A program made the position numbers and the translations under genes. Positions 9,102-17,853 of a DNA stretch of 64,000 nt are shown here, piece by piece (position 1 is the first letter of the stretch; each line of letters begins with the position of its first letter). The notes beneath the pieces are model-generated. The model was not told the DNA's origin. It saw only the letters and a list, made by a program, of their open reading frames with translations, and did not search any database. Source of the DNA: Cyanobium sp. NIES-981 (GTDB lineage: Bacteria; Cyanobacteriota; Cyanobacteriia; PCC-6307; Cyanobiaceae); assembly GCF_900088535.1 (NCBI RefSeq), contig NZ_LT578417.1, positions 186,001 through 250,000 of the forward strand. Direction: 5' to 3'.

Positions 9102-10418
9102 TCATGCCGGCTGATTGTCGTGGTGCACATCCGAGAGGGCGTGGTAGATCCGCTCCGGCTGGAGTCTGCGGCCGGCGTAGGCCCCGATCACCGCGCTCAT
9201 CAGGATTCCGAACAGCCACTGCTGGTCGCCGGCCAGGCGCATGGAGAACAGCACGGTCATCAGCGGCAGCTGGGTGGCTCCGGCCAGTCCTCCGGCCATG
9301 CCCAGGGCCACCCCCAGCTGAACGTTGCCGCCGAACGTCGCGAGCACACCGCTGCCGAACACCGCGCCGATCGTGAAGGCAGGATCGATCAGACCCCCCG
9401 GCACACCTGCCGCCAGGGCCAGCACCGGCGCCAGCACCCGGGAGGCCAGCACCAGGGCCCAGCCCACCAGTCCCAGGGGAGCTCCAGCCACCGGCAACGG
9501 TCCGCGTCCCTCCAGGAGCTGCTCCATGAGGGTTTCGCCATCGCCACCGCTCCAGCCTCCGCTCAACAGGGCGAACAGGGCCAGGCCTGCCCCCAGCGCC
9601 AGGCCCCAGCGCCAGGGCTGCTGCATCACCCGAGGTTTGAGCCAGCGGCTCGAGACCAGCAGGATCCGTGCGAACAGCCCGCCCAGCAGTCCCGCCCCCA
9701 CGCCCACCGGCAGGGAGAGCAGCAGCTGCTGCCATTCCGGCTCCCCAGTGGCCACCAGCCCGAGGGGGAACAGCGGCACGCCGTCCAGGTTGCTGATCAG
9801 GGCCGCCGCGGAGCAGGCCACCAGCGAGGGCCACAGCAGGGTGCTGCTGTAGCTGCCCGTGAGCTCCTCCATCACGAACAGGGTGCCCATCAGCGGGCTG
9901 TTGAAGCCTCCGGCCAGACCGGCGCCGGCGCCGATCGCCACCAGATGCTCCCGACGCAGACCCGCGAGCAGCCGGGGGAACAGCCGTTGCAGGGCCTGGG
10001 CGATGGCGGCGCCGAGGTGCACCACCGGGCCTTCGCGCCCCAGGGGCATCAGGGCCAGGCTCGCCGCTGTCCACAACCCCAGCCTGGCGGTGGTGGGAGC
10101 CGCCCCCAGCAGGGCGCTGTCCTGATCGAGGCCCTCCAGGTTTCGCAGCGTCTGGGGAATGCCGGACCCGGCTCCGAGCCCCAGAGGGCCCGCCTGCAGG
10201 GCCAGCAGGATCGGCATCACCAGCAGCGGCGCGGCGGCGATCCCCACGGTCCAGAGCGTCCAGGCCTCGCCCGTGAAGCTGGGGAGCCTGGTCTGCAGGA
10301 AGCTCTGGGCGTCGTCCACGAGATTGAGGGGCCAGCAGGCCAGGCCCACCACCACCCCCAGCCCCAGCAGGCGGCCGAGGCTGCGAAGGTCACCGCGGTG
10401 CAGGGGGGAGCGGGGCAT
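9102..10418 (-). CDS. ClC-family chloride channel or chloride/proton antiporter
   Basis: The 438-residue membrane protein has the ClC selectivity-filter motifs: GSGIPQTLRNLEG for the first, GREGPVVHLGAAIAQ with the gating glutamate for the second, and a GIP-like VPGGLIDPAFTIGA for the third. About ten or more hydrophobic segments are visible. The gating Glu in GREGP is kept, as in antiporters and gated channels alike, so transport mode is undecided. The start ATG at 10418 overlaps the recJ stop by one base, so the two genes are probably co-translated. A C-terminal CBS domain is absent. Confidence 0.92.
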   Translation of the reverse strand: MPRSPLHRGDLRSLGRLLGLGVVVGLACWPLNLVDDAQSFLQTRLPSFTGEAWTLWTVGIAAAPLLVMPILLALQAGPLGLGAGSGIPQTLRNLEGLDQDSALLGAAPTTARLGLWTAASLALMPLGREGPVVHLGAAIAQALQRLFPRLLAGLRREHLVAIGAGAGLAGGFNSPLMGTLFVMEELTGSYSSTLLWPSLVACSAAALISNLDGVPLFPLGLVATGEPEWQQLLLSLPVGVGAGLLGGLFARILLVSSRWLKPRVMQQPWRWGLALGAGLALFALLSGGWSGGDGETLMEQLLEGRGPLPVAGAPLGLVGWALVLASRVLAPVLALAAGVPGGLIDPAFTIGAVFGSGVLATFGGNVQLGVALGMAGGLAGATQLPLMTVLFSMRLAGDQQWLFGILMSAVIGAYAGRRLQPERIYHALSDVHHDNQPA

Positions 10419-12349
10419 CAGGCGCTGAGACCGAGAGCCATGGCGGCATCCTGCAGCAGGGCCCGCAGGTAGGGGTGCTCGGGGGCGCTGCTGCTGTGCA
10501 GCTCCTCGCCGGCGGCGTTGCGCACCACCAGGCCATCGCCCTGGCGGCGGCACCAGTAGGTGCGGGAGCGTCGCTGCAGGCGCACTTCCCGCTCCCCGCC
10601 GGGGGGGTCGCTGCCGCGCAGTCCCACCAGCTCCAGCTGCAGCCGTTCCTGGCCCTGCCAGCGGTCGATCTTCACCCGGTAGGCCACGTCCACCCAGGGC
10701 GGCAGGTCGGCGGCCCCCTGCCAGCGCCATCCCATCGCCCGCAGGCTGCGTTCCCCCTGGCTCAGCTCCAGCTGAAGATGGCCGCCGCGCAGCAGTTTCT
10801 GCTGCGTCACCCGGCAGGCGGCGCTCCAGAACACCGGCTGGGGGTGGCCGATGCCGAAGGGTTCGAGGCGTTGCTGGTGGCGCACGAAGTCGCGGTCGAT
10901 CTGCTCGAGCCGCAGCAGCGCTTCCGGTTCCACAGGATGGCCGCCGCCGTGGCTGGCCAGCCAGGTGGCGGCCAGGGCGTCGAGGCGCTCATGCAGCCGG
11001 GCCACGTGCTCGGCCCGCACGGTGAAGCCTCCGGCGGCGGGATGGCCACCGTGCCGCTCCAGCAGATCGGCACAGTGGTTCAGGGCCTGGTCCACGGCGA
11101 AACCGCGGGGTGCCCGCACCGAGGCCCGCAGCAGCCCCCCGCCTTCGCCGGCCAGCAGGGCGGCCGGCAACCCCAGCCGCTCCACCAGCCTGGCGGCCAC
11201 GATGCCGATCACGCCGTGGTGCCAGTGGCCCTGGGCCAGCAGGATGAAGCGGGGCCGGTGCGGACCGTCGGCCTCGAGCAGGGCCAGGGCCTCGGCTTCG
11301 ATCGCTTCGCACAGCTCCCGGCGCTGGCGGTTGAGCGCCTCGCACTGCCCGGCCAGCTCCAGCGCCCTGTCCGCATCCGTGGTGGTGAGCAGTTCCACCA
11401 CCAGCCGGGGATCACCGAGCCGGCCCACCGCATTGATCCGGGGGGCGATCTGGAAGCCCACGGCCTGCGCATCCAGCGGGCGGTCGTCCACCCCCGCCAC
11501 CTGTTGCAGCGCCTGCAGACCCGCCAGGCCCGAGTGACCGAGCCGGGGCAGGCCATCGATCAGCCAGCGGCGGTTCACCCCGCTGAGGGGAGCCATGTCG
11601 GCGATGGTGCCGATGCAGAACAGGTCGCGGGCCATCTGCAGGGCGTCGCCCCGCCCCATGGCTTCGCAGAGGGCCGCCGCCAGCACGTAGGCCAGCCCCA
11701 CGCCGGCCAGGCCCCTGTAGGGCGAATCCGCCGGGGTGCGCTGCGGGTGCAGCAGGGCCAGCAGGGGCGGCAGCTGCGCGGGGATGCTGTGGTGGTCGGT
11801 CACGATCACCTCCACGGCCAGGGCCTGGGCCCGGGCGAGGGCCTCCGCGGCGGCAATGCCGTTGTCCACGGTCACCAGAAGCTGCACGCCCTCGGCCGCC
11901 AGCCGTTCCACCATGGCGGCGTTGAGCCCGTACCCCTCCGCCATCCGGCTGGGAATGGCCGCCACCGGCCGCGCCCCGAGCCGTTCGAGCACACCGAGCA
12001 GCAGGGCGGTGCTGGTCATGCCGTCGGCGTCGTAGTCGCCGCAGATCGCCACGGCCTCGCCGGCCAGACAGGCGCGTTGGAGCCGGGCCACCGCAGGCTC
12101 GAGATCGGCGAAGTGCTCGCAGGCCTGCGGGGCCTCCGGAGGGTTCAGCAGGTCGGTGATCGCCTCGGCGCTGGCGTAGCCGCGTCGGGCCAGCACCGCC
12201 AGCAGCGGATCGGGCAGGCGGGAGAGGGGGGCCGGGTTGAGCTTCTGCAGGAGCTCGGGATCGGCCAGCTCCCCCAGGGGGGCGGGCAGCTGCCAGCGTT
12301 GCTCATGGAGCGGGGGGAGCAACGGCTGCTGAAGCAGGGGCCGGGCCAT
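10418..12349 (-). CDS. recJ: Single-strand-specific 5'-3' DNA exonuclease RecJ
   Basis: RecJ degrades single-stranded DNA from the 5' end in RecFOR recombination and mismatch repair. The 643-residue product has the DHH phosphoesterase motifs: CGDYDADGMTSTAL (residues around 105), VTVDNG, and VTDHHSI. The DHHA1 domain follows with AGGFTVRAEH and related Gly-rich turns, and a C-terminal OB-like region ends the protein. The start is ATG at 12349, just 32 bases from the divergent phosphatase gene. It is followed by the ClC gene with a one-base overlap. Confidence 0.95.
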   Translation of the reverse strand: MARPLLQQPLLPPLHEQRWQLPAPLGELADPELLQKLNPAPLSRLPDPLLAVLARRGYASAEAITDLLNPPEAPQACEHFADLEPAVARLQRACLAGEAVAICGDYDADGMTSTALLLGVLERLGARPVAAIPSRMAEGYGLNAAMVERLAAEGVQLLVTVDNGIAAAEALARAQALAVEVIVTDHHSIPAQLPPLLALLHPQRTPADSPYRGLAGVGLAYVLAAALCEAMGRGDALQMARDLFCIGTIADMAPLSGVNRRWLIDGLPRLGHSGLAGLQALQQVAGVDDRPLDAQAVGFQIAPRINAVGRLGDPRLVVELLTTTDADRALELAGQCEALNRQRRELCEAIEAEALALLEADGPHRPRFILLAQGHWHHGVIGIVAARLVERLGLPAALLAGEGGGLLRASVRAPRGFAVDQALNHCADLLERHGGHPAAGGFTVRAEHVARLHERLDALAATWLASHGGGHPVEPEALLRLEQIDRDFVRHQQRLEPFGIGHPQPVFWSAACRVTQQKLLRGGHLQLELSQGERSLRAMGWRWQGAADLPPWVDVAYRVKIDRWQGQERLQLELVGLRGSDPPGGEREVRLQRRSRTYWCRRQGDGLVVRNAAGEELHSSSAPEHPYLRALLQDAAMALGLSA

Positions 12350-12381
12350 TCTGGGGGCACTGGGAGCTCCGGACCGGATCG

Positions 12382-13119
12382 ATGGCCCTGCGCGCGCTGC
12401 TCTGGGATGTGGACGGCACGCTGGCGGAAACGGAGCGGGACGGGCACCGCGTGGCCTTCAACCAGGCGTTCCGGGAGCACGGCCTGCCCATCCACTGGGA
12501 TCCGGACGCCTACGGCCGCTGGCTGGAGATCAGCGGCGGCCATGAGCGCCTGCGGGCCTGCCTGCACGCCAGCGAGGGGCGGGAACCGGCGGAGCCGCGG
12601 GTGGTGGCACTGCAGGCAAGCAAGCAGCGGCACTACGGAACCCTTGTGGCCTCGGGTGTCCTGAGCCTGCGGCCAGGGGTGGCCGAACTGATCGCTGAAG
12701 CTCAGGCGGCCGGACTGCGCCAGGCCCTGGTGACCACCAGTGGTCAGCAGGCCCTGGCGAGCCTGGAACAGCACCTGCTGGGGGAACGAAGCGGAGCCTT
12801 CGCCTTCCGGATCTGCGGCGAGGATGTCACCCGCAAGAAGCCCGATCCGGAGGCCTATCACGGCGCCCTGGAGCGGCTGGGCCTGCCGGCGTCGGAGGTT
12901 CTGGTGATCGAGGATTCCCCCCCGGGCCTGGCGGCGGCGGCGGCGGCGGGCCTGCCCTGCCTGCTCAGCCTCAGTCACTACAGCCACCTGCTGCCGTTGC
13001 AGACCTTCGCCGCCGCCCGGGCCGTGGTCACCGGTCTGGGCCCGGACGCCTCGGTGGTGCGGGGGCCGGCTTGCCAGTCCGGCCGGATCACGCTCTCCTA
13101 CCTGGAACGTCTGCTGTGA
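12382..13119 (+). CDS. cbbY: CbbY-like HAD-family sugar phosphatase
   Basis: The 245-residue product is a HAD phosphatase: LLWDVDGTLAETERDGH carries the catalytic DxD (Asp at about residues 9 and 11), a cap region follows, and TRKKPDPEAYHGAL plus VLVIEDSPPGLAAA supply the later motifs. CbbY proteins remove the 1-phosphate of xylulose-1,5-bisphosphate, an inhibitor of Rubisco formed by misfire. The cap motifs fit CbbY better than phosphoglycolate phosphatase, but I cannot separate them firmly by eye. It is the first of three close plus-strand genes ending with glycerate kinase, which suits a photorespiration or Rubisco-care cluster. Confidence 0.8.
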   Translation: MALRALLWDVDGTLAETERDGHRVAFNQAFREHGLPIHWDPDAYGRWLEISGGHERLRACLHASEGREPAEPRVVALQASKQRHYGTLVASGVLSLRPGVAELIAEAQAAGLRQALVTTSGQQALASLEQHLLGERSGAFAFRICGEDVTRKKPDPEAYHGALERLGLPASEVLVIEDSPPGLAAAAAAGLPCLLSLSHYSHLLPLQTFAAARAVVTGLGPDASVVRGPACQSGRITLSYLERLL

Positions 13120-13143
13120 CTGTTCTGCCGTGACCGTGCTGCC

Positions 13144-13491
13144 GTGACCGGGCGTCCCCTGCAGCCCACGCGCTTCAACCGGCTCAGCGACGGGCTGGTG
13201 CGGGCCGTCTTCGGTTCCCTGCGCGGCAGCTGGCGTTCCCGCAGCGTGGTGCTGCTCGCCCTGCTGCTGGGCTTCTACGCCGGCGGCAACCTCACCAGCT
13301 ACGTGCTGTTGCTGTTCCCCGGCGGGCGGCCGATGGCCGTGCTCGCGGCCGTGCTCCTCCTGGAGGTGGTGGTGCGCCTTCGCGGTCGTCTTGTGCGCGA
13401 GCAGCCGGGGCTGGGCTGGATGGTGGCGGACAACTTCAGGATCGGGCTGGTGTACGCGGTGGTGCTCGAAGCCTTCAAGCTGGGCACCTGA
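13144..13491 (+). CDS. ycf20: Ycf20-like membrane protein (DUF565)
   Basis: The 115-residue product has two hydrophobic helices (SRSVVLLALLLGFYAGGNL and GRPMAVLAAVLLLEVVV) and a C terminus NFRIGLVYAVVLEAFKLGT typical of the Ycf20/DUF565 family. Plant and algal relatives are linked to thermal dissipation of excess light. The start is GTG at 13144 after a short duplicated stretch (CTGCCGTGACCG twice) that gives two possible GTG starts. Its stop overlaps the ATG of the next gene by one base. Confidence 0.85.
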   Translation: MTGRPLQPTRFNRLSDGLVRAVFGSLRGSWRSRSVVLLALLLGFYAGGNLTSYVLLLFPGGRPMAVLAAVLLLEVVVRLRGRLVREQPGLGWMVADNFRIGLVYAVVLEAFKLGT

Positions 13492-14408
13492 TGGATTCCC
13501 GCCCGCACCCCAGCGTGATGGAGCAGGTCGCCCTGCCGCTGCTGGCCCGGCTGCAGCGGTTGCTGGCCGAGGGAGCGCGGCCGGTGCTGGCCATCAACGG
13601 TCCCGTCGGGGCCGGCAAGACCAGCCTCACCCAGGAGCTGCAGGCCCTGGCCCTGGCCGCAGGACTGAGGCTCGGCGTGGCCTCGATCGATGATTTCTAC
13701 CTGCCGTGGCCCGAGCGGCAGCAGGCGATGGCCGGCAACCCTTTCGGGGTGACCCGGGTGCCGCCGGGAAGCCATGATCTCCCCCTCCTGCTCCAAAGCC
13801 TGCGGGCCTGGCGTGGAGGGGGGCTGTTTCGGTGGCCCCGGTTCGACAAAGCGCTGCGCCAGGGCCAGGGGGACCGTCAGGGCCTCCGCGAAGCGCCTTT
13901 CGATGCCCTGGTGCTGGAGGGGTGGCTGCTGGGCTGCCGCAGCCTCAACCTCACGGCCAGCAGCGCGGGGAGCACCTGGCGGCGGAGCCTGGACGCGGCC
14001 ACCCCCTCCCTCACGGCAGAGGAGATCGCCTGGCTGCCGCGCTGGGATGCCGAACTGCAGCGCTACCACCCGGTGTGGGAGCTGCTCGATGGAATCTGGG
14101 TGCTGCGCCCCTCCGACTGGCGCTGGCCGCGCCGCTGGCGCTTCCAGGCCGAGGCCCGCCAGCGGCGCAGGGCGCGCCACGGAGGTGACCCGGCTGGCTG
14201 GCTGGCCCCGCATGAACTGGAGGCGCTGGTGCGTGCCAGCCTCTGCAGCCTGCCCCCCGTGCTCTACCAGGATGCCCTGATCACCGGCAGCGCAGGGATC
14301 ACCGGCAGCGCAGGCCGGGTGATGGCGGTGGCGACGCTGGACAGCCGCCGACGCTGCCTCGGCTGCCGGACTCAGTCGTCCGACTCCTCTTCGCTGTCCA
14401 TGGGGTAG
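13491..14408 (+). CDS. glyK: D-glycerate 3-kinase (photorespiratory type)
   Basis: This P-loop kinase phosphorylates glycerate to 3-phosphoglycerate, the last step of photorespiratory salvage. The 305-residue product has the Walker A motif GPVGAGKTS at about residues 40-48, SIDDFYLPW after it, and [13 protein letters not shown] in the substrate region, as in the plant/cyanobacterial GLYK family. An 18-base sequence is exactly duplicated in tandem at 14279-14296 and 14297-14314, giving [12 protein letters not shown] near the C terminus. The last 37 bases overlap the 3' end of convergent rpmF, so the C-terminal tail is probably an extension without function. Confidence 0.88.
   Translation: MDSRPHPSVMEQVALPLLARLQRLLAEGARPVLAINGPVGAGKTSLTQELQALALAAGLRLGVASIDDFYLPWPERQQAMAGNPFGVTRVPPGSHDLPLLLQSLRAWRGGGLFRWPRFDKALRQGQGDRQGLREAPFDALVLEGWLLGCRSLNLTASSAGSTWRRSLDAATPSLTAEEIAWLPRWDAELQRYHPVWELLDGIWVLRPSDWRWPRRWRFQAEARQRRRARHGGDPAGWLAPHELEALVRASLCSLPPVLYQDALITGSAGITGSAGRVMAVATLDSRRRCLGCRTQSSDSSSLSMG
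14279..14314. repeat. Perfect tandem duplication, 18 bases twice
   Basis: GATCACCGGCAGCGCAGG is repeated without gap inside the 3' end of the glycerate kinase gene. It keeps the frame and adds six residues (ITGSAG). It looks like a recent slippage event near the overlap with rpmF. Confidence 0.85.
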
Positions 14409-14548
14409 ACGAAGCCCTGGGCACGGCCGCTCAGCACGGCCTTGCCCACCGAGAGGGCCTTCTGGGCGGCCGTGGCGGCCTTGGCCTTCCAGTGGGCGTG
14501 GCGCTGGTTGCGCTTCCCTTTCGATGTCTTCTTCTTGGGAACAGCCAT
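14372..14548 (-). CDS. rpmF: 50S ribosomal protein L32
   Basis: The 58-residue product reads [20 protein letters not shown] at its N terminus, the standard L32 start, and ends with an acidic SEEESDD tail common in cyanobacteria. L32 is a small protein of the large ribosomal subunit near the peptidyl-transferase centre. The stop is TGA at 14372-14374. The gene is convergent with and overlaps the glycerate kinase 3' end, and divergent from ftsH with 87 bases between start codons. The gene is shorter than typical calling thresholds. Confidence 0.97.
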   Translation of the reverse strand: MAVPKKKTSKGKRNQRHAHWKAKAATAAQKALSVGKAVLSGRAQGFVYPMDSEEESDD

Positions 14549-14635
14549 CCCCGATCACTCACGGCCAAACAACAATCCTCTGTTGTCGTCTCGCCTTTCG
14601 TCAAATCGCTAAGCTCGCGTGAAAGCCGAACCCCC

Positions 14636-16558
14636 GTGAGCAAGAGCCCGTCACCGGCGGCTGCCAACGCTTCTGATGCCGCCGGCGCCCCCCCCGAGGG
14701 CGAGCAGGCCAGGCCCCAGCTCGAATCCCTCGTGGGTGGTCTGGGGGGTGAAGGGCAGGCACCGTCGTACAGCCAGCTGCTGGCGGATCTGCGGGGCGGT
14801 AAGGTGAAGGAGCTGGAGCTCTCCACCCGCCGCCGGGACGTGGAGGTGACCTTCACGGACGGCCGGGTGGCCCGGGTGCCCGTGTTCAACAACGACCAGC
14901 TGCTGCTGCGCACCGCTGAGGCCGCCAATGTGCCGCTCACGGTGCGGGATGACCGGGCCGAGGCCGCCACGGCATCGCTGGTGTCCAATGCCCTGCTGGT
15001 GGCCATGCTGGTGGTGGGCCTGTCCCTGCTGCTGCGTCGCAGTGCCAAGGTGGCCAACCGGGCCATGGGCTTCGGCAGCAGCAAGCCGCGGCTCTCCCCC
15101 GAGAACAGCGTGGCGGTGCGCTTCGAGGACGTGGCCGGTATCGCCGAGGCGAAGGAGGAACTCCAGGAGGTGGTCACCTTCCTGAAGTCGCCGGAGCGCT
15201 ACACCGCCATCGGCGCCCGCATCCCCAAGGGGGTGCTGCTGATCGGCCCCCCCGGCACGGGCAAGACCCTGCTGGCCCGCGCCATCGCCGGTGAGGCCGG
15301 GGTGCCGTTCTTCTCCATGGCCGCCTCGGAATTCGTGGAGATGTTCGTGGGCGTGGGGGCCAGCCGCGTGCGCGATCTCTTCCGCAAGGCCAAGGCCAAG
15401 GCGCCCTGCATCATCTTCATCGACGAGATCGACGCGGTGGGGCGCCAGCGCGGTGCCGGCATCGGCGGCGGCAACGACGAGCGGGAGCAGACGCTCAACC
15501 AGCTGCTCACCGAGATGGACGGGTTCGAGGAGAACTCCGGCGTGATCCTGGTGGCCGCCACCAACCGCCCCGACGTGCTCGACCGGGCGCTGATGCGCCC
15601 CGGCCGCTTCGACCGCCGCATCACGGTGGACCTGCCGGACCGCCGCGGCCGCGAGGAGATCCTGGCGGTCCACGCCCGCACCCGCCCCCTGGCCGAGGGG
15701 GTGTCCCTGGCCGACTGGGCACGGCGCACCCCTGGCTTCTCCGGAGCGGATCTCTCCAACCTGCTCAACGAGGCCGCCATCCTCACCGCCCGCCGCCATC
15801 GCGCCGCCATCGATGAGGCCGCCCTGGGCGATGCCCTCGAGCGGATCACCATGGGGCTGGCGGTGGCTCCGCTGCAGGATTCGGCCAAGAAGCGCCTGAT
15901 CGCCTACCACGAGGTGGGCCATGCCCTGCTCACCACCCTGGTGCCCCATGCCGACCGGCTCGACAAGGTGACCCTGCTGCCGCGGGCCGGCGGCGTGGGC
16001 GGCTTCGCCCGCATGATGCCGGACGAGGATGTGCTGGACTCCGGGCTGATCAGCAAGGCCTACCTGCAGGCCCGGCTCGTGGTGGCCATGGGCGGCAGGG
16101 CCGCCGAACTGGTGGTGTTCGGGCCGAGCGAGGTGACCCAGGGCGCCGCCGGCGACCTGGAGATGGTGGCCCGCATCTGCCGCGAGATGGTCACGCGCTA
16201 CGGCTTTTCCAGCCTCGGCCCCCAGGCCCTGGAGGGGGACGGCGCCGAGGTGTTTCTGGGGCGCGACTGGCTGCGTTCCGAAGCGCCCTACTCCCAGGAG
16301 ACCGGCACTCGCATCGACCAGCAGGTGCGGCAGCTGGCCCGCACGGCCCTCGAGCGTGCCGTGGGCCTGCTGCAACCCCGCCGCGAGCTGATGGACCTGC
16401 TGGTGGAACGCCTGATCGCCGAGGAGACGATCGAGGGTGACCTGTTCCGCCGGCTGGTGGAGAGCTGGGAGGCATCAGGCGGGCCCGGGGTGAACGGACC
16501 CGCCACCCATCCGGCGTCAGCTGAAGCAGATGTCGAGACTGCGCAGGTAGGTGTGTAG
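14636..16558 (+). CDS. ftsH: FtsH-family membrane AAA+ zinc protease
   Basis: FtsH proteases extract and degrade membrane proteins; in cyanobacteria they include those that repair photosystem II. The 640-residue product has a periplasmic/stromal-type N region, one clear membrane helix near residues 118-138, Walker A GPPGTGKT near 200, Walker [10 protein letters not shown], the second region of homology RPGRFDR, and zinc motif HEVGH with A replaced by V relative to HEAGH. Start GTG at 14636 gives a protein without the usual first membrane helix; a longer frame to 14492 adds no convincing one. The 3' end overlaps the convergent cupin gene by 42 bases. Confidence 0.92.
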   Translation: MSKSPSPAAANASDAAGAPPEGEQARPQLESLVGGLGGEGQAPSYSQLLADLRGGKVKELELSTRRRDVEVTFTDGRVARVPVFNNDQLLLRTAEAANVPLTVRDDRAEAATASLVSNALLVAMLVVGLSLLLRRSAKVANRAMGFGSSKPRLSPENSVAVRFEDVAGIAEAKEELQEVVTFLKSPERYTAIGARIPKGVLLIGPPGTGKTLLARAIAGEAGVPFFSMAASEFVEMFVGVGASRVRDLFRKAKAKAPCIIFIDEIDAVGRQRGAGIGGGNDEREQTLNQLLTEMDGFEENSGVILVAATNRPDVLDRALMRPGRFDRRITVDLPDRRGREEILAVHARTRPLAEGVSLADWARRTPGFSGADLSNLLNEAAILTARRHRAAIDEAALGDALERITMGLAVAPLQDSAKKRLIAYHEVGHALLTTLVPHADRLDKVTLLPRAGGVGGFARMMPDEDVLDSGLISKAYLQARLVVAMGGRAAELVVFGPSEVTQGAAGDLEMVARICREMVTRYGFSSLGPQALEGDGAEVFLGRDWLRSEAPYSQETGTRIDQQVRQLARTALERAVGLLQPRRELMDLLVERLIAEETIEGDLFRRLVESWEASGGPGVNGPATHPASAEADVETAQVGV

Positions 16559-17461
16559 CCCGGCGTCCTGAATCGGCAGCAGCAGGGCCTCCTGGCCGCT
16601 GTCATTCACATGGCTGTGCCAGTGGCCCGGTGGCGTCACGAAGGCAGCGCCGGGTTCCCACTCCATCCGCACCGGGTTGCGGATCGTGCCGTCGGGATTC
16701 AGTTCGGTGCCCGAGAGGGTGGCGCAGCCGGGGGCACAGGCGATCACCAGATCCAGCGCCACGGACTGGTGGCGGTGGGGGGGTTGCACGGCCCCGGCAG
16801 GCACCAGCCCGTACATGGCCCAGAGGGTGTGGGTCACGGTGCGGCTGGCCGGCAGATCGCGGTTGGCCAGCAGCAGGCTGAGCCGGTTGCTGCGGGCGGT
16901 GCTGGGATCCGCCGCCAGGGCCGCCAGTTCCCGCCGCAGCCACTCGCCGGGGTAATAGGTGGCCTCGAAGCGGGGGCGGTCGGCCCGCACCCCCAGATGA
17001 CGCAGCAAGGGAGCGTCGTGCACCCAGTAGAGAACGCTCTCCTCGTAGGCCTCGAGCTGGGCGGCCTCGCCGGCGGGCAGCACGAACAGGTCGCCCTGGC
17101 GCCAGTCCTGGCGGAAGTCCGGCCCCGGTGTGGTGGCCGGCTGAAGGCAGTGGCCGGCCCCCCGCCACACATAGAAGAGGGAGCTGGTGGCGTTGGCACC
17201 GGCGTCGATCGTTTCGCCGGCCAGGATCCGCACGAAGTTGGCGCTCAGCGCCGGGCTGGTGGCCGGACCCTCACAGCCGAGCTCGGCGCTGAGGTCGAGG
17301 GGCAGGATGGCGCTGGGCCCCCGCTGGTGCAGCTCAGGTCCCCAGCGGCCCTCCGGGATCGGCTCGGTCAGACCCTTGCGCACCGGATTGGCGGCCTGCC
17401 GGTAGTCGAACAGCACGGCCTTGCTGGTGGCCGCCGCTGGGGCCTCGGGCGTCAGGGTCAT
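16517..17461 (-). CDS. Cupin-domain protein, gentisate-dioxygenase-like
   Basis: The 314-residue product contains two cupin halves. The second has PPHRHQSVALDLVI and GHWHSHVNDSG, giving possible metal-binding histidines; the first has GAGHCLQPA and FVLPAGEAAQLEA, with fewer histidines. The layout resembles bicupin gentisate or related ring-cleavage dioxygenases, but such pathways are unusual in this kind of cyanobacterium and the substrate cannot be inferred. It lies alone, convergent with ftsH. Confidence 0.72.
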   Translation of the reverse strand: MTLTPEAPAAATSKAVLFDYRQAANPVRKGLTEPIPEGRWGPELHQRGPSAILPLDLSAELGCEGPATSPALSANFVRILAGETIDAGANATSSLFYVWRGAGHCLQPATTPGPDFRQDWRQGDLFVLPAGEAAQLEAYEESVLYWVHDAPLLRHLGVRADRPRFEATYYPGEWLRRELAALAADPSTARSNRLSLLLANRDLPASRTVTHTLWAMYGLVPAGAVQPPHRHQSVALDLVIACAPGCATLSGTELNPDGTIRNPVRMEWEPGAAFVTPPGHWHSHVNDSGQEALLLPIQDAGLHTYLRSLDICFS

Positions 17462-17544
17462 GGCTCAAGCCACAGAACGATCGGTGGCCGAGCCTATGCA
17501 GCCCGAGCCGGAACTTGGGGTGCCCGCAGGCACAGGCCAGGCGT

Positions 17545-17820
17545 TCAGCCGCCCGCCACGGCGGGCACGATCGACACCTCATCGCCGTCCTTGAGGCCGG
17601 TGGCCTGGTTCTCCAGGAAGCGGATGTCCTCGCTGTTCACGTAGATGTTGAGGAAACGGCGCAGCTTGCCGTTCTCATCGCACAGGCGACCCTTCAGACC
17701 GGGGAACTGGCCGTCGAGGGCATCGATCAGGGCATCGATGCTGGCGGCCTCCAGCTCCACGCTGGCCTGGTCGCCGGTGAACTTCTGCAGCGGGGTGGGG
17801 ATCAGAACCTGGATGCCCAT
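17545..17820 (-). CDS. MoaD/ThiS-family sulfur-carrier-like protein
   Basis: The 91-residue protein has a ubiquitin-like fold pattern and ends with Gly-Gly (VPAVAGG), the site where such proteins carry sulfur as a thiocarboxylate. It contains [19 protein letters not shown] and [13 protein letters not shown], typical of the MoaD/ThiS/CysO superfamily. It lies 33 bases downstream of threonine synthase on the same strand. By analogy with mycobacterial CysO beside its PLP enzyme CysM, a sulfur-transfer partnership with a PLP-dependent enzyme is possible, but that is inference. No molybdopterin genes are nearby. Confidence 0.85.
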   Translation of the reverse strand: MGIQVLIPTPLQKFTGDQASVELEAASIDALIDALDGQFPGLKGRLCDENGKLRRFLNIYVNSEDIRFLENQATGLKDGDEVSIVPAVAGG

Positions 17821-17853
17821 GGATCAGCGGGATGGAAGGGAAAGGAACGGGGG

